DNA of 64,000 nucleotides from Cymodocea nodosa (taxonomy: Eukaryota > Streptophyta > Magnoliopsida > Alismatales > Cymodoceaceae): the NCBI GenBank assembly GCA_036874045.1, contig CM072335.1, positions 23,443,501 through 23,507,500 on the forward strand. The letters run 5' to 3'. Of the stretch, positions 1-12,870 are shown one piece after another. Below the pieces are notes generated by a model. That model did no database searches, was not told the origin of the DNA, and was given only the letters and a program-made list of their open reading frames with translations. Position 1 is the first letter of the stretch. Every line of letters starts with the position of its first letter. Made by a program: the position numbers and the translations under genes.

Positions 1-496
1 TAATGTGAAATACTCCATTCAACCCAGTGATTGTTCAACTTCTAGAAAGACTAAACAAGCTTTAACCAATCTATAATGCTGTTACTAGTTTTGTCTGACA
101 TGCGCCAGACAACTTTACAGCATTCCATCTGGGCCAAATATTCTTTGGTCCAGTCTCTTGATGCCTGATGTGCCAGCATAGCAGAGCTGGGAATCAGGAA
201 CCAAGATCTTCTTCAATATTCCTTGAACAAACATTTTTCTATTCTCTTTTGTCATTCTAAAATTTTCATTTGATGCTTTGCAATTCAGTCGATTGTTTAT
301 AACTGAATTTTTCTAAGTGCTTCATATGCCTTTTTCTGTGAATTCTGTTTTCCATGATGTATCATTTTTTTAATCGTCGACTGGAGTATCAATTAAAATT
401 GATGAATTCTGCAGTAATTAAGTATCAAAGGTTACTCAAATAGTCATTGTGTTTGCTATCTTATGGATACTAATCTTTTTTTTGACACTGTTCCAG
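1..496 (+). other. Probable intron of the HEN2-like gene
   Basis: No coding match is visible here. The stretch is AT-rich and ends in a good acceptor (TTCCAG) directly before the first visible exon at 497, so it most likely belongs to the upstream intron of the helicase gene, whose earlier exons lie left of the window. Confidence 0.5.
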
Positions 497-2726
497 GACA
501 TGGGAATTGAGGTCCCAGAATTTGTTGACATGGTTAATCAAATAGAAGAATTGGAGAAGAAGTTTTTTGCTCATCCACTGCACAAGGTCTTGTTTGTCTC
601 TTAATTTAGGATTAATAGTTCGAAATTGGGTTTCCTTCTTGTTCGGAATTATATGCATACAACTTCTTTATCATACAGTATACATTTCATTTGATGCACA
701 GAACTTTACCTATTCAAGATTCACTGTTATTTTTGTCTCATTCTAACAATTCACTTGTCATGACGGCTCTGTAATCTGTAGTCTGGTAAAAGTGAGCAAC
801 AATTCAAATCTTTCCAAAGAAAGGCAGAGGTGAATCATGAAATTCAACAGATGAAGTCCAAAATGAGGGAGTCACAGGTATTTAATTTATATTTTGTGGT
901 TTTCTCCTTTTACTCTGTTTTGTTTACCATATTGGGACATTACCATATACTGTAACTTTATCATTTAATGTATTATCCACCTGAATATATTTATTACACT
1001 TCTAATGTGTTCCTGATGCTTGGTTCCACTTGATCTATTCCTTTTTTATGGAAAAAGCAGCTGTTTTTTTTGCTAGTCTTATATTTTAGCAGCTTAGCAA
1101 CAGTTTCTTTTTTTTTTTCACAGTTGCAAAAATTTCGTGATGAATTGAAGAATCGTTCACGAGTCTTAAAGAAGCTTGGTCATATTGATGCTGATGGTGT
1201 TGTCCAATTAAAGGGACGGGCTGCATGCTTGATTGACACAGGGGACGAGCTTCTGATCACTGAACTAATGTTTAATGGTGAATCCTTCATTTCTCCTTGT
1301 TGCTGTATATTTTTTATCCGATCTTATAAATCAGCAAATCTAACACATGTGTCTCTAGGTACATTTAATGACCTTGACCACCATCAAGTTGCTGCTCTTG
1401 CTAGCTGTTTCATTCCAGTAGAGAAATCAAATGAACAAATACACTTAAGAAGAGAGCTTGCGAGACCTTTGCAGCAACTCCAGGATAATGCTAAACGAAT
1501 AGCTGAGGTTTTCTCAAAATTCCATTTTCATTTGCTATTTAGTTGCTATACAATTGATGTTTCATTTTTGGACTCTTGGTTTACATTTATAGATACAACG
1601 TGAGTGCAAGCTGGAGATTAATGTGGAAGAGTACGTAGAATCAACTGTGAGACCATATCTAATGGATGTTATTTATTGCTGGTCAAAGGTTGGTACTTGT
1701 TTGCACTGTTGCTCTGTGGCATCTCATTTTCTTTCTAGAAAATCAACACATTTTAAGGCTGTTCCTTCGATAACGTTGTTCTATAAAACTTTGTCTGGAG
1801 GGTATATATAGATATGGTATGAATCATGTTATTTTGTAACTTTCCCCCCTCTTTTTAATTCTATTCACGTCAGTACTGAGTAGTGTTACATTTGCATAAG
1901 TGAATTCATCTATTTATGTCAAGAGATCATGGGTGTCTCACCTTGCTTATGGTTGAGGGTATTTGGTTTAAGAACAGAGGATAATCCCAGCTTGACAGAT
2001 ATTTGAGTTACTTAGAATCTATATTTGGAACAAGGATGCTCGAACTGTCATCTTTCTTTACCAAGTCCTGTTGCTTATAGTAGGTTTTCATTTTGGTATC
2101 TGGCTATAATTCTTTTGCCAAATAAGATTACGTTGTATTTTTGCACACTCATGATGATCCCAACAGGTTATTATTATACCTGCCGCCTCATTATCAGATT
2201 TACATTCTTGCCTTTTCTATTAGCTAAGATAGTTTCGTATATAGGGTGCAGCATTTTCGGAAGTCATTGAGATGACAGATATTTTTGAGGGGAGCATCAT
2301 TCGGTTGGCTAGGAGGCTTGATGAGTTTCTAAATCAGGTCCGTGAGTTTACTTGTTATTATGACGTGTAATTTGTGTCCCTTACATTTGTTATTTAATAA
2401 CAAATTATGCTTGTAAATAAAGTCTTGTTTTGTAACTAACTCTTTACTGCTCAAGTCCTGTTGCCAACTTTACAAATTAAAAAAGTCCTTTTATAGACAG
2501 ATGTGAACTATCGTGTATGTTTAAGTTTAGTTAAGTACTTCATCAATTACGAATCTATTTTTCAAAGTTCTATTTTCTTTCTTTTATTTGTTTGTTTGGT
2601 ACGTAACATTTGCAGTTGCGAGCTGCTGCCCATGCGGTTGGAGAGGTTAACCTAGAGAAGAAGTTTGAAGCCAGCGGAGGAAGCCTTCGTCGGGGAATAA
2701 TGTTTGCCAACTCTCTTTATCTCTAG
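497..2726 (+). CDS. HEN2: Ski2/Mtr4-like RNA helicase (HEN2-type), C-terminal part, 5' end outside window
   Basis: Seven exons join into 262 codons plus a stop: 497-586, 782-877, 1124-1277, 1359-1507, 1593-1688, 2245-2337, 2616-2726. All introns are GT-AG and phases agree. The product matches the C-terminal third of plant exosome helicases: the end of the arch/stalk (EELEKKFFAHPLHK, FQRKAEVNHEIQQMKSKMR), a segment with LKGRAACLIDTGDELL, then the DSHCT helical domain (YVESTVRPYLMDVIYCWSKG, DIFEGSIIRLARRLDEFLNQ) and the terminal motif GIMFANSLYL. Family knowledge: Mtr4/HEN2 helicases unwind RNA for the nuclear exosome, and HEN2 serves nucleoplasmic surveillance. The ending and the AVGEVNLEKKF stretch resemble HEN2 more than MTR4, as far as I recall the two. 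The DEAD-box core is not in the window, so activity cannot be judged. The family is secure; the choice of HEN2 over MTR4 is likely, not proven. Confidence 0.9.
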
Positions 2727-4038
2727 GAATGCAAAGTTTCCAATCACTGCAGGGAAGCATCTCTTGGAAAAAATGAGATCGTTATGCACGATGTGCAAGT
2801 AATGACGATGAAGCTTTGTATTCTTCGGCCATATCTTAGATTTGGTGCAGGATGACGAGCTAACATTTGACGTGGGTTATCTAACGGGTAACTGTCTATT
2901 CCTTGTACATATTTAATTTTTTAATCAATTTTTTCGATGAAGCTATTGTTCAGCACTTAGAAAAATTGTACAAATTTGTTCATATGTTAAGCTTCCATGA
3001 GAGGAATATTCTGAAAGAAATTGTTCTTTTGAAGACGTTAATAATTGGTTGAGAACAACCCAGCTGTGTTAAGTCGGCTGAAAGAAATTGTTATTGTATG
3101 CATCGGATGACATTGACTTTGTGCTCTATTTGCATATTGCTTACAAAATTTTTCATTTTTTAACCAACAGAGGTATTCATAATCTACTGCTATTATAAAA
3201 GATAACTCAGTTTTTCCTTGTAACCCAATAGTCCTTGCTAGGAAGGATTGAGATTATTAGGCATGCTGTAGGTTGATTATACGATATCAATGCAGAACAA
3301 TGGAATGTCATAAAACAAAAGGAACAATTCGAGCAAAAGGAAGTTCATAAAACAATGGGATGCCCGACAAACACGGCGCCTTAGGATAGACGATGGGTCT
3401 TACAAATCAAGGCGTCCACCATACAAGTTGGACAGACAATCTTGTGCACCATGGGTGGTCTCTTTCAGTAATGTGGATGTTAATAAAATATCAATATATT
3501 AATATTAATATCCCTGTCAAATCTATGCATAGGACGTCCAAACAAATTCTTGTGTAAAAAAAAAAAAAAAAAAAAGGATTTAGCAGTGAGTTCGTCCTTT
3601 ACCATTTACCTGTCAATTCTGGTAAATTCGCAATTTTACCTCTCTCACGTCATGAGTGTCATTTATCACTTGGGATTTCACCGTGCATCTATAAGAGTGG
3701 TAAGTAATCAACCACTGTTGAAACAAAAAGACCCTACATATATATGTAACAAATGTTCATAATTAAACCCTTTTCTTATTATCATAAAATTATTACAGAA
3801 GCAAGCTAGCCATAATACTGGCAACAGAAATTAACAAGGCATGCAACAGAAATTAGTAATGCATGCATCATATCAGACATTTGTTGAGTTATTTCTAGTC
3901 AAGTTTACATACGATCCCGATCTAAATCTTCTGTTCCTCAATTCTCCGACAACTTAAAATACATAATTCGATATGATACGAAAATCATCGTCAAGACTTG
4001 GCGAGCCGAACCGAAAAGGATCGACAATCTAATTAATT
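2727..4038. other. Intergenic: HEN2 3' UTR side to SAUR 3' side
   Basis: The first 200 or so bases after the stop at 2726 should be the helicase 3' UTR. The rest shows no gene I recognise. It contains an A-tract of about 20 bases near 3557-3577, possibly the tail of an old retroposed copy. The genes on either side converge here, HEN2 on + and SAUR on -, so both 3' ends fall in this interval. Confidence 0.4.
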
Positions 4039-4542
4039 TTATCGGCACAATGGCTTGTGAGCCGTCGGAGGCGGAGGCAACTCGGCCTCCGAGGAACAGC
4101 AGAGGAAGTCCTCCTCCTTCTCCTTCTTCTTCTTCCTCCTCTTCTTCTTCTCGTCCACCGCTTCCAGCGCGCTCTGGAAGACCGAAACCTCGCACGGAAT
4201 CCTCAGCACTCCTTCCTGCTGGAACCCGAACTCCTCTTCCGCTTGCCTCAGCAGCGACAGGAATGCTGCGTGGCTCAGGTACTCCGTCGGGATCACGAAT
4301 CTCCTCCTCTCCTCCCCCACGCACACCGCCAGGAACCCCTTCGGCACGCCCGGGAGATCCTCCTCGCTGCCGGGGTCCGTGAATGACAGCGTTCTCTTCA
4401 GGAACCCGCTCTTCCTGCCGCCCCCGGCATTCTTTCCGGACGCAACCGCCAGCTTCTTCCACTTCTTCAGCATCTGCTGGAGCCTCACTATCTCGGCGAT
4501 CTTGTTGCTCGACTTGCCGCCGACATCGTGGTGGTCCGCCAT
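4039..4542 (-). CDS. SAUR family auxin-responsive protein, intronless
   Basis: A single exon of 167 codons, starting ATG at 4542 (MADHHDVGGKSSNKIAEIVR). The SAUR domain covers about residues 63-130: VPKGFLAVCVGEERRRFVIP, then EYLSHAAFLSLLRQAEEEFG and the closing IPCEVSVFQSALEAV. The N-terminal helix with LQQMLKKWKKLA is typical of the family. Known role: SAURs are short-lived, auxin-induced proteins; several inhibit PP2C.D phosphatases and so activate plasma-membrane proton pumps during cell expansion. The intronless structure fits the family. Oddities are the very high GC content against an AT-rich setting and a long charged C-tail, with a Lys/Arg/Glu run at about residues 131-144 followed by a Pro-rich end (PPPPTAHKPLCR). 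Overlapping reading frames on both strands are by-products of the GC bias. I cannot assign a SAUR number. Confidence 0.93.
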   Translation of the reverse strand: MADHHDVGGKSSNKIAEIVRLQQMLKKWKKLAVASGKNAGGGRKSGFLKRTLSFTDPGSEEDLPGVPKGFLAVCVGEERRRFVIPTEYLSHAAFLSLLRQAEEEFGFQQEGVLRIPCEVSVFQSALEAVDEKKKRRKKKKEKEEDFLCCSSEAELPPPPTAHKPLCR

Positions 4543-4621
4543 GCTGTCGTCGAGATGGTCGGTCGGTCGATCGATCGATTCCTTTCTCGACTGTGATGCT
4601 GTGGCGTGTGTCGTTACGGTG

Positions 4622-4630
4622 GTTATAAAG
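4622..4630 (-). promoter_or_regulatory. Weak TATA-like element upstream of the SAUR gene
   Basis: Read on the minus strand the sequence is CTTTATAACC, about 80-90 bases before the SAUR start codon, a plausible distance with a short 5' UTR. The match to TATAAA is imperfect. Between it and the ATG lies a short CGAT-rich leader (4557-4576). Confidence 0.3.
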
Positions 4631-6430
4631 ATTCCGAGTTGCTGGAGCTTTGAATTAAGAACTCGTTTCTCGGCCGCTGATTCATATTCTAATCGGTTAT
4701 GATTGTTTGGTGGTGGGCCTGGTGGCCTTCAATTTATTTAACGATGCGATGATGATGAATCTAGAGGGCTTATTTTGTTATATTTTTTCTCTGCGTACGT
4801 ACATCTTATACCTTGCAGGCACTTATCTTATCGTAATACCTTTATTGTTCTGGCATTTATTAATATACCTTCCTTTCTTTTGTTTTTGTCTCAGCATTGT
4901 TGGTTATTTTCTTTTAGAAAAAAGAACGAAACGTTTGGTACTTGTGTGAGTATCAAATCTAATCGTTAAAAATCGACCAAATACGACGAGAAAAAACATC
5001 ACAGCCACCGACGCACCCCTATTTTCTTTTGATTCTATGTTTCATCTGATCGTATTTATGTCTTTATTTTTCGTATAAACCAACAGTCGAATAGCTTGCG
5101 TTGTTGGTAAGCGTGTAATTGCCCTCCGCATGTCGACGGAATTATTTTGTTCTCCAGTTTCGGTGTACCGACCACTTCCTTATTTTTGATTGGCGTACCG
5201 AACTCCATGGGGAACGTAAAAGCTGGAAGCCGAATCCCAAAATATATTGCAGATATATATGGATTTTGTAAATTAGTTGGGCCAATTATTTGCCGATCCC
5301 AATCATACGGTAGCTGGGAGCTTCCCACTGCTTGATAATGACCAAATATTCATTTGTTATATATTGTGGCCATATTAATTCTAACTACCGTCCGATGATA
5401 ATTGAACAAATTACCTAAAAAGTTGTCAACAATTCGTACATCCTTTCGTTAAATGATATCGTGGATCTTAGATGTTCTTTTGCTAATAACCTTTTAGAAT
5501 CACACATATTCTTATATAAACTTGGAATCATAATAGCTACAGTCGTAAAAAATATAATAAACTAAAAGAAGAAAGAAAAATACTTCTTCTTCTACTAATT
5601 TCTTAAATTATAATTATGATTTCAAATTCAGTATTATATTTAATAAATACGTAGGATATTTACAATTTTTCAAAGAGATATATCTGAACTTATCTTCTGG
5701 AAAGAAACTTTTTAAAAGATTCCAAAACAAAAACAAAAAATATATATATTAAGTATGTCGTCGAGACATCAGCAGCCATGTGCCTTCAACTGCCGTAGAT
5801 GCCATAGGCAATGGGGTGGGTTGTACGGTCGTAGAGGTCAATTTATTTTTGCAAATGGTACATTACCAAATACTCTCAGTTATATAATAATATAGTGGAG
5901 ATAGATGATATCTATTTAATACTTGAAAAAGAAATTACTCAAATTTAAATTCATCCCATTCATCATTCAACTATTTCTAAAAAGAATTGTGTACAGTAAT
6001 GTTTTTTTTTGCAATAAAATAGATGCATGCAGTATCTACATTCTTGCAAATAGTTTTTTTTTAATTCAACTTTTACTTGGTACACTTAGAGATCTTAAAA
6101 GTGTAAATTAAGTCGAGTCTTAATTGTGTTGGCCTGATACAATACGATTAAACCGTATTGCTAATGAACTTGATATAATCAAATAAGTTGGTATCAGCAA
6201 AACTTGATTATAACTTGTGTGCTGATACAACACAAATAGGTAGAGGTATAATACGACAGGATTGAAAGGTAACGACTTACAGATGATTGAAGCATAGCAA
6301 AGGAAAAGTTGATGAATAGGTGATTAGAAACAAACGACGAAAACAGGTAAGCAAAAGAAACATACAAATAAAAAAACTGTTGGTACTGGACGGTAAAGAA
6401 TGAAACTAGAAATGCTAACAAGTTAGTTAG
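4631..6430. other. AT-rich intergenic DNA upstream of SAUR
   Basis: No gene or recognisable repeat is supported. One TGTCTC core (auxin-response-element-like) reads on the minus strand at 5763-5768, about 1.2 kb upstream of the SAUR start; a single 6-mer is expected by chance at this density. Short open frames on both strands near 5056-5335 are mirror images and show no codon signature. Confidence 0.3.
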
Positions 6431-6439
6431 GATTTATAG

Positions 6440-7850
6440 ACTATGGAGGTAGGTGGATGATTATATTGAATAGTTCGTTATCATTGGGTTGTTAAATTAT
6501 TATGCTAGTTTTAGTTTTTGTTAGATCATTATGTATAATTGTAAGGTATTTCGAATTATTATCCAATTGTATCTTTTTATCTGTAAAAGCTTCACTAGCA
6601 ACACTACTCTATGGGTGGCTTGTTAATTTCTCAGATCTGCTCTATATTGGCAATCTAGGTTTATTTAAATGTTTGATTTCTACGTGGTGAAAATGTAAGG
6701 TAACACCGGTGATGTGGTTAGATTGAACAGATTTGAAAGTGAAGGAAGAAATACAGTTGTTAGAGACACGGAGAGTGAGTTTTTGTACCTTGTCAATTTG
6801 AAAACTTTTCAATGTGATGGAGGAGGAGAAATTATTGGAAAGAATATTACTAATTATTGTAATAAAAATGGTATTTTTGTTCAATACTCTTATCCTTATA
6901 CTTCCCCAACATAATAGGAAAGCTGAAAGGAGACATAGAACTATTGTAGATCTTGGCCTCTGTCTTATGCCTCAAAGTAATGTTCCTAAAGTCCTTCGGA
7001 ATGAATGATTTCATCATGTTGTTTTTCTTATAAATAGAAGATCATCTAAAGTACTTGAAAATCTCTTTGGCAATGTTGTTTCTCCTTTCTTTGCTTTATA
7101 CAATTGTCATTCTGATTATAATGTGTTTAAATCTTTTGGTTGTGAATGCTCTCCTTATTTAAGAGATTATACTAAAAATAAGTTGCAATCTAGATCTACT
7201 TCCTGTGTTTTTATAGGATATCATCTTAAATATAAAGGCTTTAGATGTTTGGATCCTAAGACTAGTTGTGTATTTATAAGTAGATATGTGATTTTTAATG
7301 AATGTTTGTTTCCTTATAAAAACCATTATACATTTAATAATCATTAAGAACAATAGAGTTTGGAATTTAATTTCAAAAATAAAAGGTATGCATATCTTAA
7401 GATCTAAATGGATTTATAAAAGAAAACTAAATGTAGATGGATCTCTTGAATGATTAAAAGCCATATTGGTTGTTGTTCAAAATCATCAAGTGGAAGGGTT
7501 AGATTTTAATGAAACTTTTTCTCCTATTGTTAGACCTACCACTATTAGAACTGTTTTATCTATTATCACTATGAAATATTGGTCTATTAAATAATTAGAT
7601 GTTAAAAATGCATTTTTACATGATGATTTAAAGGAAGATGTGTTTCTTTATCAACCTCCTAGGTTTATTGATAAAAAATATCTTAATCATGTTTACAAAT
7701 TAAACAAGGTCTTTTATGGTTTAAAACAAGCATCTAAGGCTTACTTTGAAAATTTTAGTACTTTTTTGTTTAATTTTGATTTCAATTCATGTCTTAGTGA
7801 TCCTTCATTTTTTGTTTACAATGTTTATTTTGCCTAGTCCTAGAATTAGT
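6440..7850 (+). mobile_element. Copia LTR-retrotransposon fossil, internal fragment
   Basis: A degraded copia-type pol fragment on the plus strand. Recognisable parts in order: integrase core and C-terminal side (about 6720-7330), with the copia phrase around FKSFGCECSPYLRDY, then reverse transcriptase (about 7390-7835) with LDVKNAFLH and the YGLKQA.KAY motif. Parts follow the normal copia order, integrase before RT. It is broken in many places and carries no gag. I could not define LTRs on either side, so it looks like an old, internally preserved remnant. Confidence 0.85.
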
Positions 7851-9830
7851 AAATTTTTTCTCAAGAAACTTGATAAAATAACCTAAATATATATCCTAGA
7901 ATAGAACCCCTAAGTATACCACAACATGTCTTTAGGGAAATTAAGAAAATGCTAAAAATATCAAGCCTAGAAAATTAGTATATTTTCATTTTTTAAATTT
8001 ATTTCAATACCAATTTTTTGGGTTAATAATTCACGGCTAGAAACCTAATTGTCATACCAAAGCTAGGTCGATCAATCAAACTCATAAGAGTATATTCTGT
8101 TCTACCAAAAGTTTTTAATCTACATAAATACTAGTCATTAGATGCACTTCTTACACCATTAATTTATTGCCTATATAGACATCATTGGCTGTGGAAATTA
8201 TGCCTTGTCACTCTCCTACCCAAGCATCACTCCTATTCTACTTGAATAAATCCCCATTGTCCCCCACACTGTTATTGCATTTTAATCAAATCCTTAAATT
8301 GAAGAGAGAGCATGTATATATTCTTGTGAGAAGTAAGTTATCAAGAGTTGCACAGATCAAGCTCAACCACTCTTTGTGGGTTTTACAGAATGAATGGTAT
8401 CAGTGAAGGAGGTTGCAAAGTTGTAAATGACAAGATCTTGGTTAGGGACAAGTTTAGCAAGGTAGTTTGGCAAGATCTTGACATGCTTCTCATGTTAGAG
8501 TCATCCAGGATCATGCACAATCTCAAAATTTTGAACGCTTTTATGTCTTACTATTATTGCCTTAACGCATGTTTGATTGATTTGTGTGCTATGATTCATT
8601 CCTTTAATCCATTACATGATTCATGCTTGCGCATTGCATCACATTCCCAAATGATGCCATTGGTCCAATCCTATTTCTCAATCATGTTTGCATGCTTAAT
8701 ACTTCATCATGCTCTCTTAATCATATTCCCAATTGATCCTTAGTGCAAGCAACATGTTTCTTACCTTGCATGGACGGACCATGCAAGCATCATGTTCATT
8801 TCCAATGCATACATGTGCTCTAACCTAAATTACTTTTCATCTCATACTTAGATTGCAATGCAATGCAATGCAATGAATGGCTCATGCCACCTTGTTGTGA
8901 TCATGCCAGTTGACCGCCTTTTTTTGAAAGATGCATTATGCCTTCCCCCAGGTGTCTTCCATTCATTACATGCATCATCTTTTCACCTTCTTTCTTTTGC
9001 GCACGTGACATGACATGACATGAGATTGTACACAAATCATAAGGTAAGCTCTTTCTTTTCTTTTCCTTTCAGGTATACACCACTGACTCAAATTTATATT
9101 CGTGCAGGATGGAAACAGCAATATCTTACATGTACGTAGTGAGAAGATTACTTATCTTCTAAACACACAAAGTTGTGTAAAGTAAGGTGGTTTTCAACCT
9201 AGCTTCCCACCCCCCATACTTTGACCTAATGGCACTCTTGCTTGATCTCACTCTTAGTATATACAAATTAGTGTAATTTTTACAAAATCCTCTCATGCAC
9301 TCATATGTCATACGTATCCTGCATGTAGACCACCATGCCAAACTTCAAAGATTTACTCGGTATGCAAGAGTGTTTTAACACCCTTCTTGCTTGTATTCAA
9401 AATACTTGCATGTGTTTCTAGTTCTGTAATAACATCAGCAACTTAATCTTTACTTAGGAGATGAACACTTCTACATTGATTGATGATTAACTCGTATGTT
9501 CATCTATTCTCACAATTTTTTTATAGAATCTTCCTAGTTTTATTGTCATAGAATAGGCGGCAACCGTTGGAAAAATAATGATTATGATAAGTTACATTCT
9601 CCATTAGATTCAAAAATAATTGCACCATAAAATACCATAACGAAAAATTCATTGCGTTGTTTAATAGGGAAATTACGAAATTAAACATATGAATATGATG
9701 TAATCATTTAACAGATTTTTCATTTAAACATGTGAATGATGCATGACGCAAGAGAAAATTGACTTAAAAGTGATTCGATGACATTCTTAAGAAATAAAAG
9801 AATTAATTAATATAAAAAAAAGTAGAGATA
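7851..9830. other. Intergenic stretch between copia fossil and galacturonokinase
   Basis: No gene is supported. The longest open frame (8348-8743) has no recognisable domain. The part next to the copia remnant may contain more of that element, but I could not identify an LTR. A pentanucleotide repeat sits at 8855-8875, and repeated GACATGACAT lies near 9006-9025. Confidence 0.35.
8855..8875. repeat. (CAATG)n short tandem repeat
   Basis: Four consecutive CAATG units, visible directly. Confidence 0.85.
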
Positions 9831-9861
9831 AATCTAAAAGTACTTAATTAAAAATTAAATT

Positions 9862-9869
9862 TATATATT
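9862..9869 (+). promoter_or_regulatory. TATA-like element upstream of galacturonokinase
   Basis: TATATATT about 150 bases before the start codon at 10016. The position would allow a 5' UTR of roughly 110 bases that becomes more GC-rich toward the ATG. It is the best TATA candidate nearby, but the region is AT-rich and chance matches are common. Confidence 0.35.
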
Positions 9870-10015
9870 TTAATGGAAAATTTATGAAAAATAGAAATAT
9901 ATGAAAAAAGAAGAAGATGTGATCCAGATCTCACTCGATTCTGACCAACGGTAGAACAGAAGGAAATCCTACGATCTGCTGTCGTTCCACCGCGGTCTGT
10001 CGTTCCGATTCTGAA

Positions 10016-12834
10016 ATGGGTCGTTCCCTCTGGCCATCGGATGTCGAGGTAATCCTCCAAATCCTATCCCAAATCTCAAAAATGCCAGTTTTTGTGGGTT
10101 CTCATCTCGTTCTGCTCCTCCCATTTGCAATGGCAGCTTCAAAATGCGAGAAAGATTGCAAGTCGATTCAGTGGAAGAGATCCTAGAGACGTGAAGGTTG
10201 TTGTTTCCCCTTACAGGATTTGTCCTCTAGGGGCGCACATTGATCACCAGGTTACTAGAAATTTCCCTCTCGTTTGTATTTTTTAGCTTAGCATAAAACA
10301 AGGACCGGGCATGACAGTCATTTAGGGCCTTGTTTATCATTGGTTGTAATATATTATGCAGGGCGGAGCCGTCTCTGCCATGACTATTAACAGAGGCGTA
10401 CTCTTGGCATTTGTTCCTTCTGGGAGTGCAGAGGTTGAAGTCAACTTGTAACTTCTCTGTCATTTTGTGCGTTTATGCTTCACTAAGGTTTAAATATTAT
10501 GCAAATAGGAACTACGCTGCGAAAATTGCAGCATATATTTTTTCTGTCGTTCCTCTTCATTACGTAATCGAGAACATCTTTTTTTACTAGTCTTGCAAGT
10601 TTTATGATCGATAATGAAGTCCCTCGCAGGTATTGTTGCGATCAGCACAATTTGAAGGAGATGTAAAGTTTAGGTAAAACCCAATCCGTATTTTAATGCC
10701 GTCACATTCTACCTGCATTATTTTCTGTAAGTAATCATATGTCATTGTGGAATTGGTAGGGTTGATGAAACGCAGCTGCCTAAATCTGCAAACACTGGTC
10801 ATACCGGTAATTCTTTGCAAGCCCAGCAGGGGCTTGGGTGGGGCAAGTATGCTAGAGGTGCAGTGTATGCCTTGAAAAGACAGGGATACAACCTCAATCA
10901 GGTGTTTGCGACAGAACATCCAAGCCGATATTATTTTTCAGTAGCATTTTCTTTTTGTTCCTACAATGAGTTTTTAATTGTCTTTCTTGGGAAAGATATG
11001 TATTTGTAATTGTTACTTAACTCTGTTTCAAAAAAAATGTTACTTCACTTACTAATTGGAGCATGACATTGCACTTGGAGATTGAATATTAAATAAATTA
11101 AGCCGGAGCCTATGATTACAGTGAAACAGAATATCTGCAAACTTTTTACAGCTTGGATTGGCAGAGTCCTTAAGCATTAGTGTATCCCTTTCTTGCCAGC
11201 ATTAATCAAATTATTTTCTTGATGTTTTATTTGATTCTTGGAATTTTATTTCCATGTGACCTGTACATTTGTGTTTTATACCAGGGTATAACGGGTGTTG
11301 TTTATGGTTCCGATGGGCTTGACAGCTCGGGACTTAGCTCTTCTGCTGCCGTAAGTTCATCATGATATTATGTGGATATTTAGATGCAACTGCTGCAAGT
11401 TTGGTTCTTATTGATGCATTACCATTTCTCATCGGTTTTTTACTTTTTAACTTTGATAATAACATGGCTACTTTTCTAGCTTGTAAGATAACTTTTGCCA
11501 TATTTTCATTTCTGAAGTACTGCTACAACCTTCTCTTCAACAGTTTATCTTGAGGAAGAGAAAGAATTTAACCTTTTTTATTCAACCAAATTATTTTATT
11601 TCTCTGAAACTTTATCCAAATGAACAGTGGACTTAAATGTATTGTGTATACATTTCGTCTAGTCCTCTGAGATACCCATGTTTTATAAACTTTCGTACAA
11701 TGAAACAATGGTTAGATCTGTAATTGCATGTATTTTGGGGTTTGAGAGTAGCTTATTCTGTTCCAGAGAAATGAAAAATCTGGGCTTGTCTTCATATCGT
11801 AATAGGATCTATAGACTTCATAAATCAGTAAGTTTTTTTTTTTTGAATTATATTGGTTTTTTTCCACATCATTCAGTTTCTTTTTTTCTAAATTTGAAGG
11901 TAGGTGTTGCTTATCTATTGGCCCTAGAAAATGTGAATGATTTAGCTGTATCTCCAACTGCAAATATAGAACTTGATCGGTATGTTTATTCAAATAATGA
12001 TTTTTGATGACGTGATTGTACAACTGAAAGTTTCTTTATGTGTATCACATTTCTGCAGGCTTATTGAAAATGAATATTTTGGACTAAAAAATGGTATTCT
12101 TGACCAATCAGCAATTTTACTTTCACATTATGGATACCTTACTTACATGAACTGCAAGGTAGCCAGAACTCATATTTGTTCCAGTTCTTTTGCACTTCAA
12201 TTCTGACTTTTTTTCTTCCAATTAGCAATCGAACTAATTAATCTTGTGGGTCCTCATCGTTCCAGCTACTTTTGCTAGTTAATATGGTCAAGGCACTTGA
12301 TCGATTTCAGTTCCTTTTCACGTGTTCTTTGGATCTTTTGTGAATTTTCGCATTAGCAAGTCTTTTTACAGTCCATGGTAATGGTCAGTAATCTGCACCA
12401 CAAGGACTAATTGTGATATAATATGCCAATTTGATCTTTACCAAGGAAACAGATTTTTTCAAAACGTAAATTAAATGTGAAACCAACTGGATCTGAAGTT
12501 GAACAAATAAAGATAAGAATTTATTATAGTGACAAGAATATATCTCTAGGACATTCTTGATGTGACCTGTTGTTTCTTTTGCGGCTCTCCTTTGTAGACC
12601 AAAGAACACACTCTTGTTTACTCTCCAATATTACATGGAAACCAACTGAACAATAATGAAGCATACAAGATACTATTGGCATTTTCTGGATTGAAGCATT
12701 CTTTGCCAAATAAACCTGGATACAATAATCGAGTTGCAGAGTGCAAAGAAGCTGCAAGAATTTTACTGGAGTAAGTTCTATTTACTCATAGAGTATTAAG
12801 CTGAAATTTTGAAGTGCATATCTGTATGAAAAGT

Positions 12835-12870
<36 letters not shown>

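Noticed and set aside
3938-4462. 174-codon minus-strand frame overlapping SAUR in another frame
   Set aside because: Glu/Gly/Arg-rich translation typical of a shifted GC-rich gene; it runs past the SAUR stop without a recognisable feature.
4050-4702. Several open frames on the plus strand opposite the SAUR gene (about 107-110 codons)
   Set aside because: They mirror a GC-rich coding strand; Ser/Pro/Leu runs come from the CTT and CCT repeats. No domain is visible and the SAUR frame explains the sequence.
5763-5768. TGTCTC auxin-response core upstream of SAUR
   Set aside because: A single hexamer 1.2 kb away is expected by chance; mentioned only as context.
8348-8743. 131-codon plus-strand open frame
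   Set aside because: No recognisable domain; possibly part of retroelement debris next to the copia fossil.
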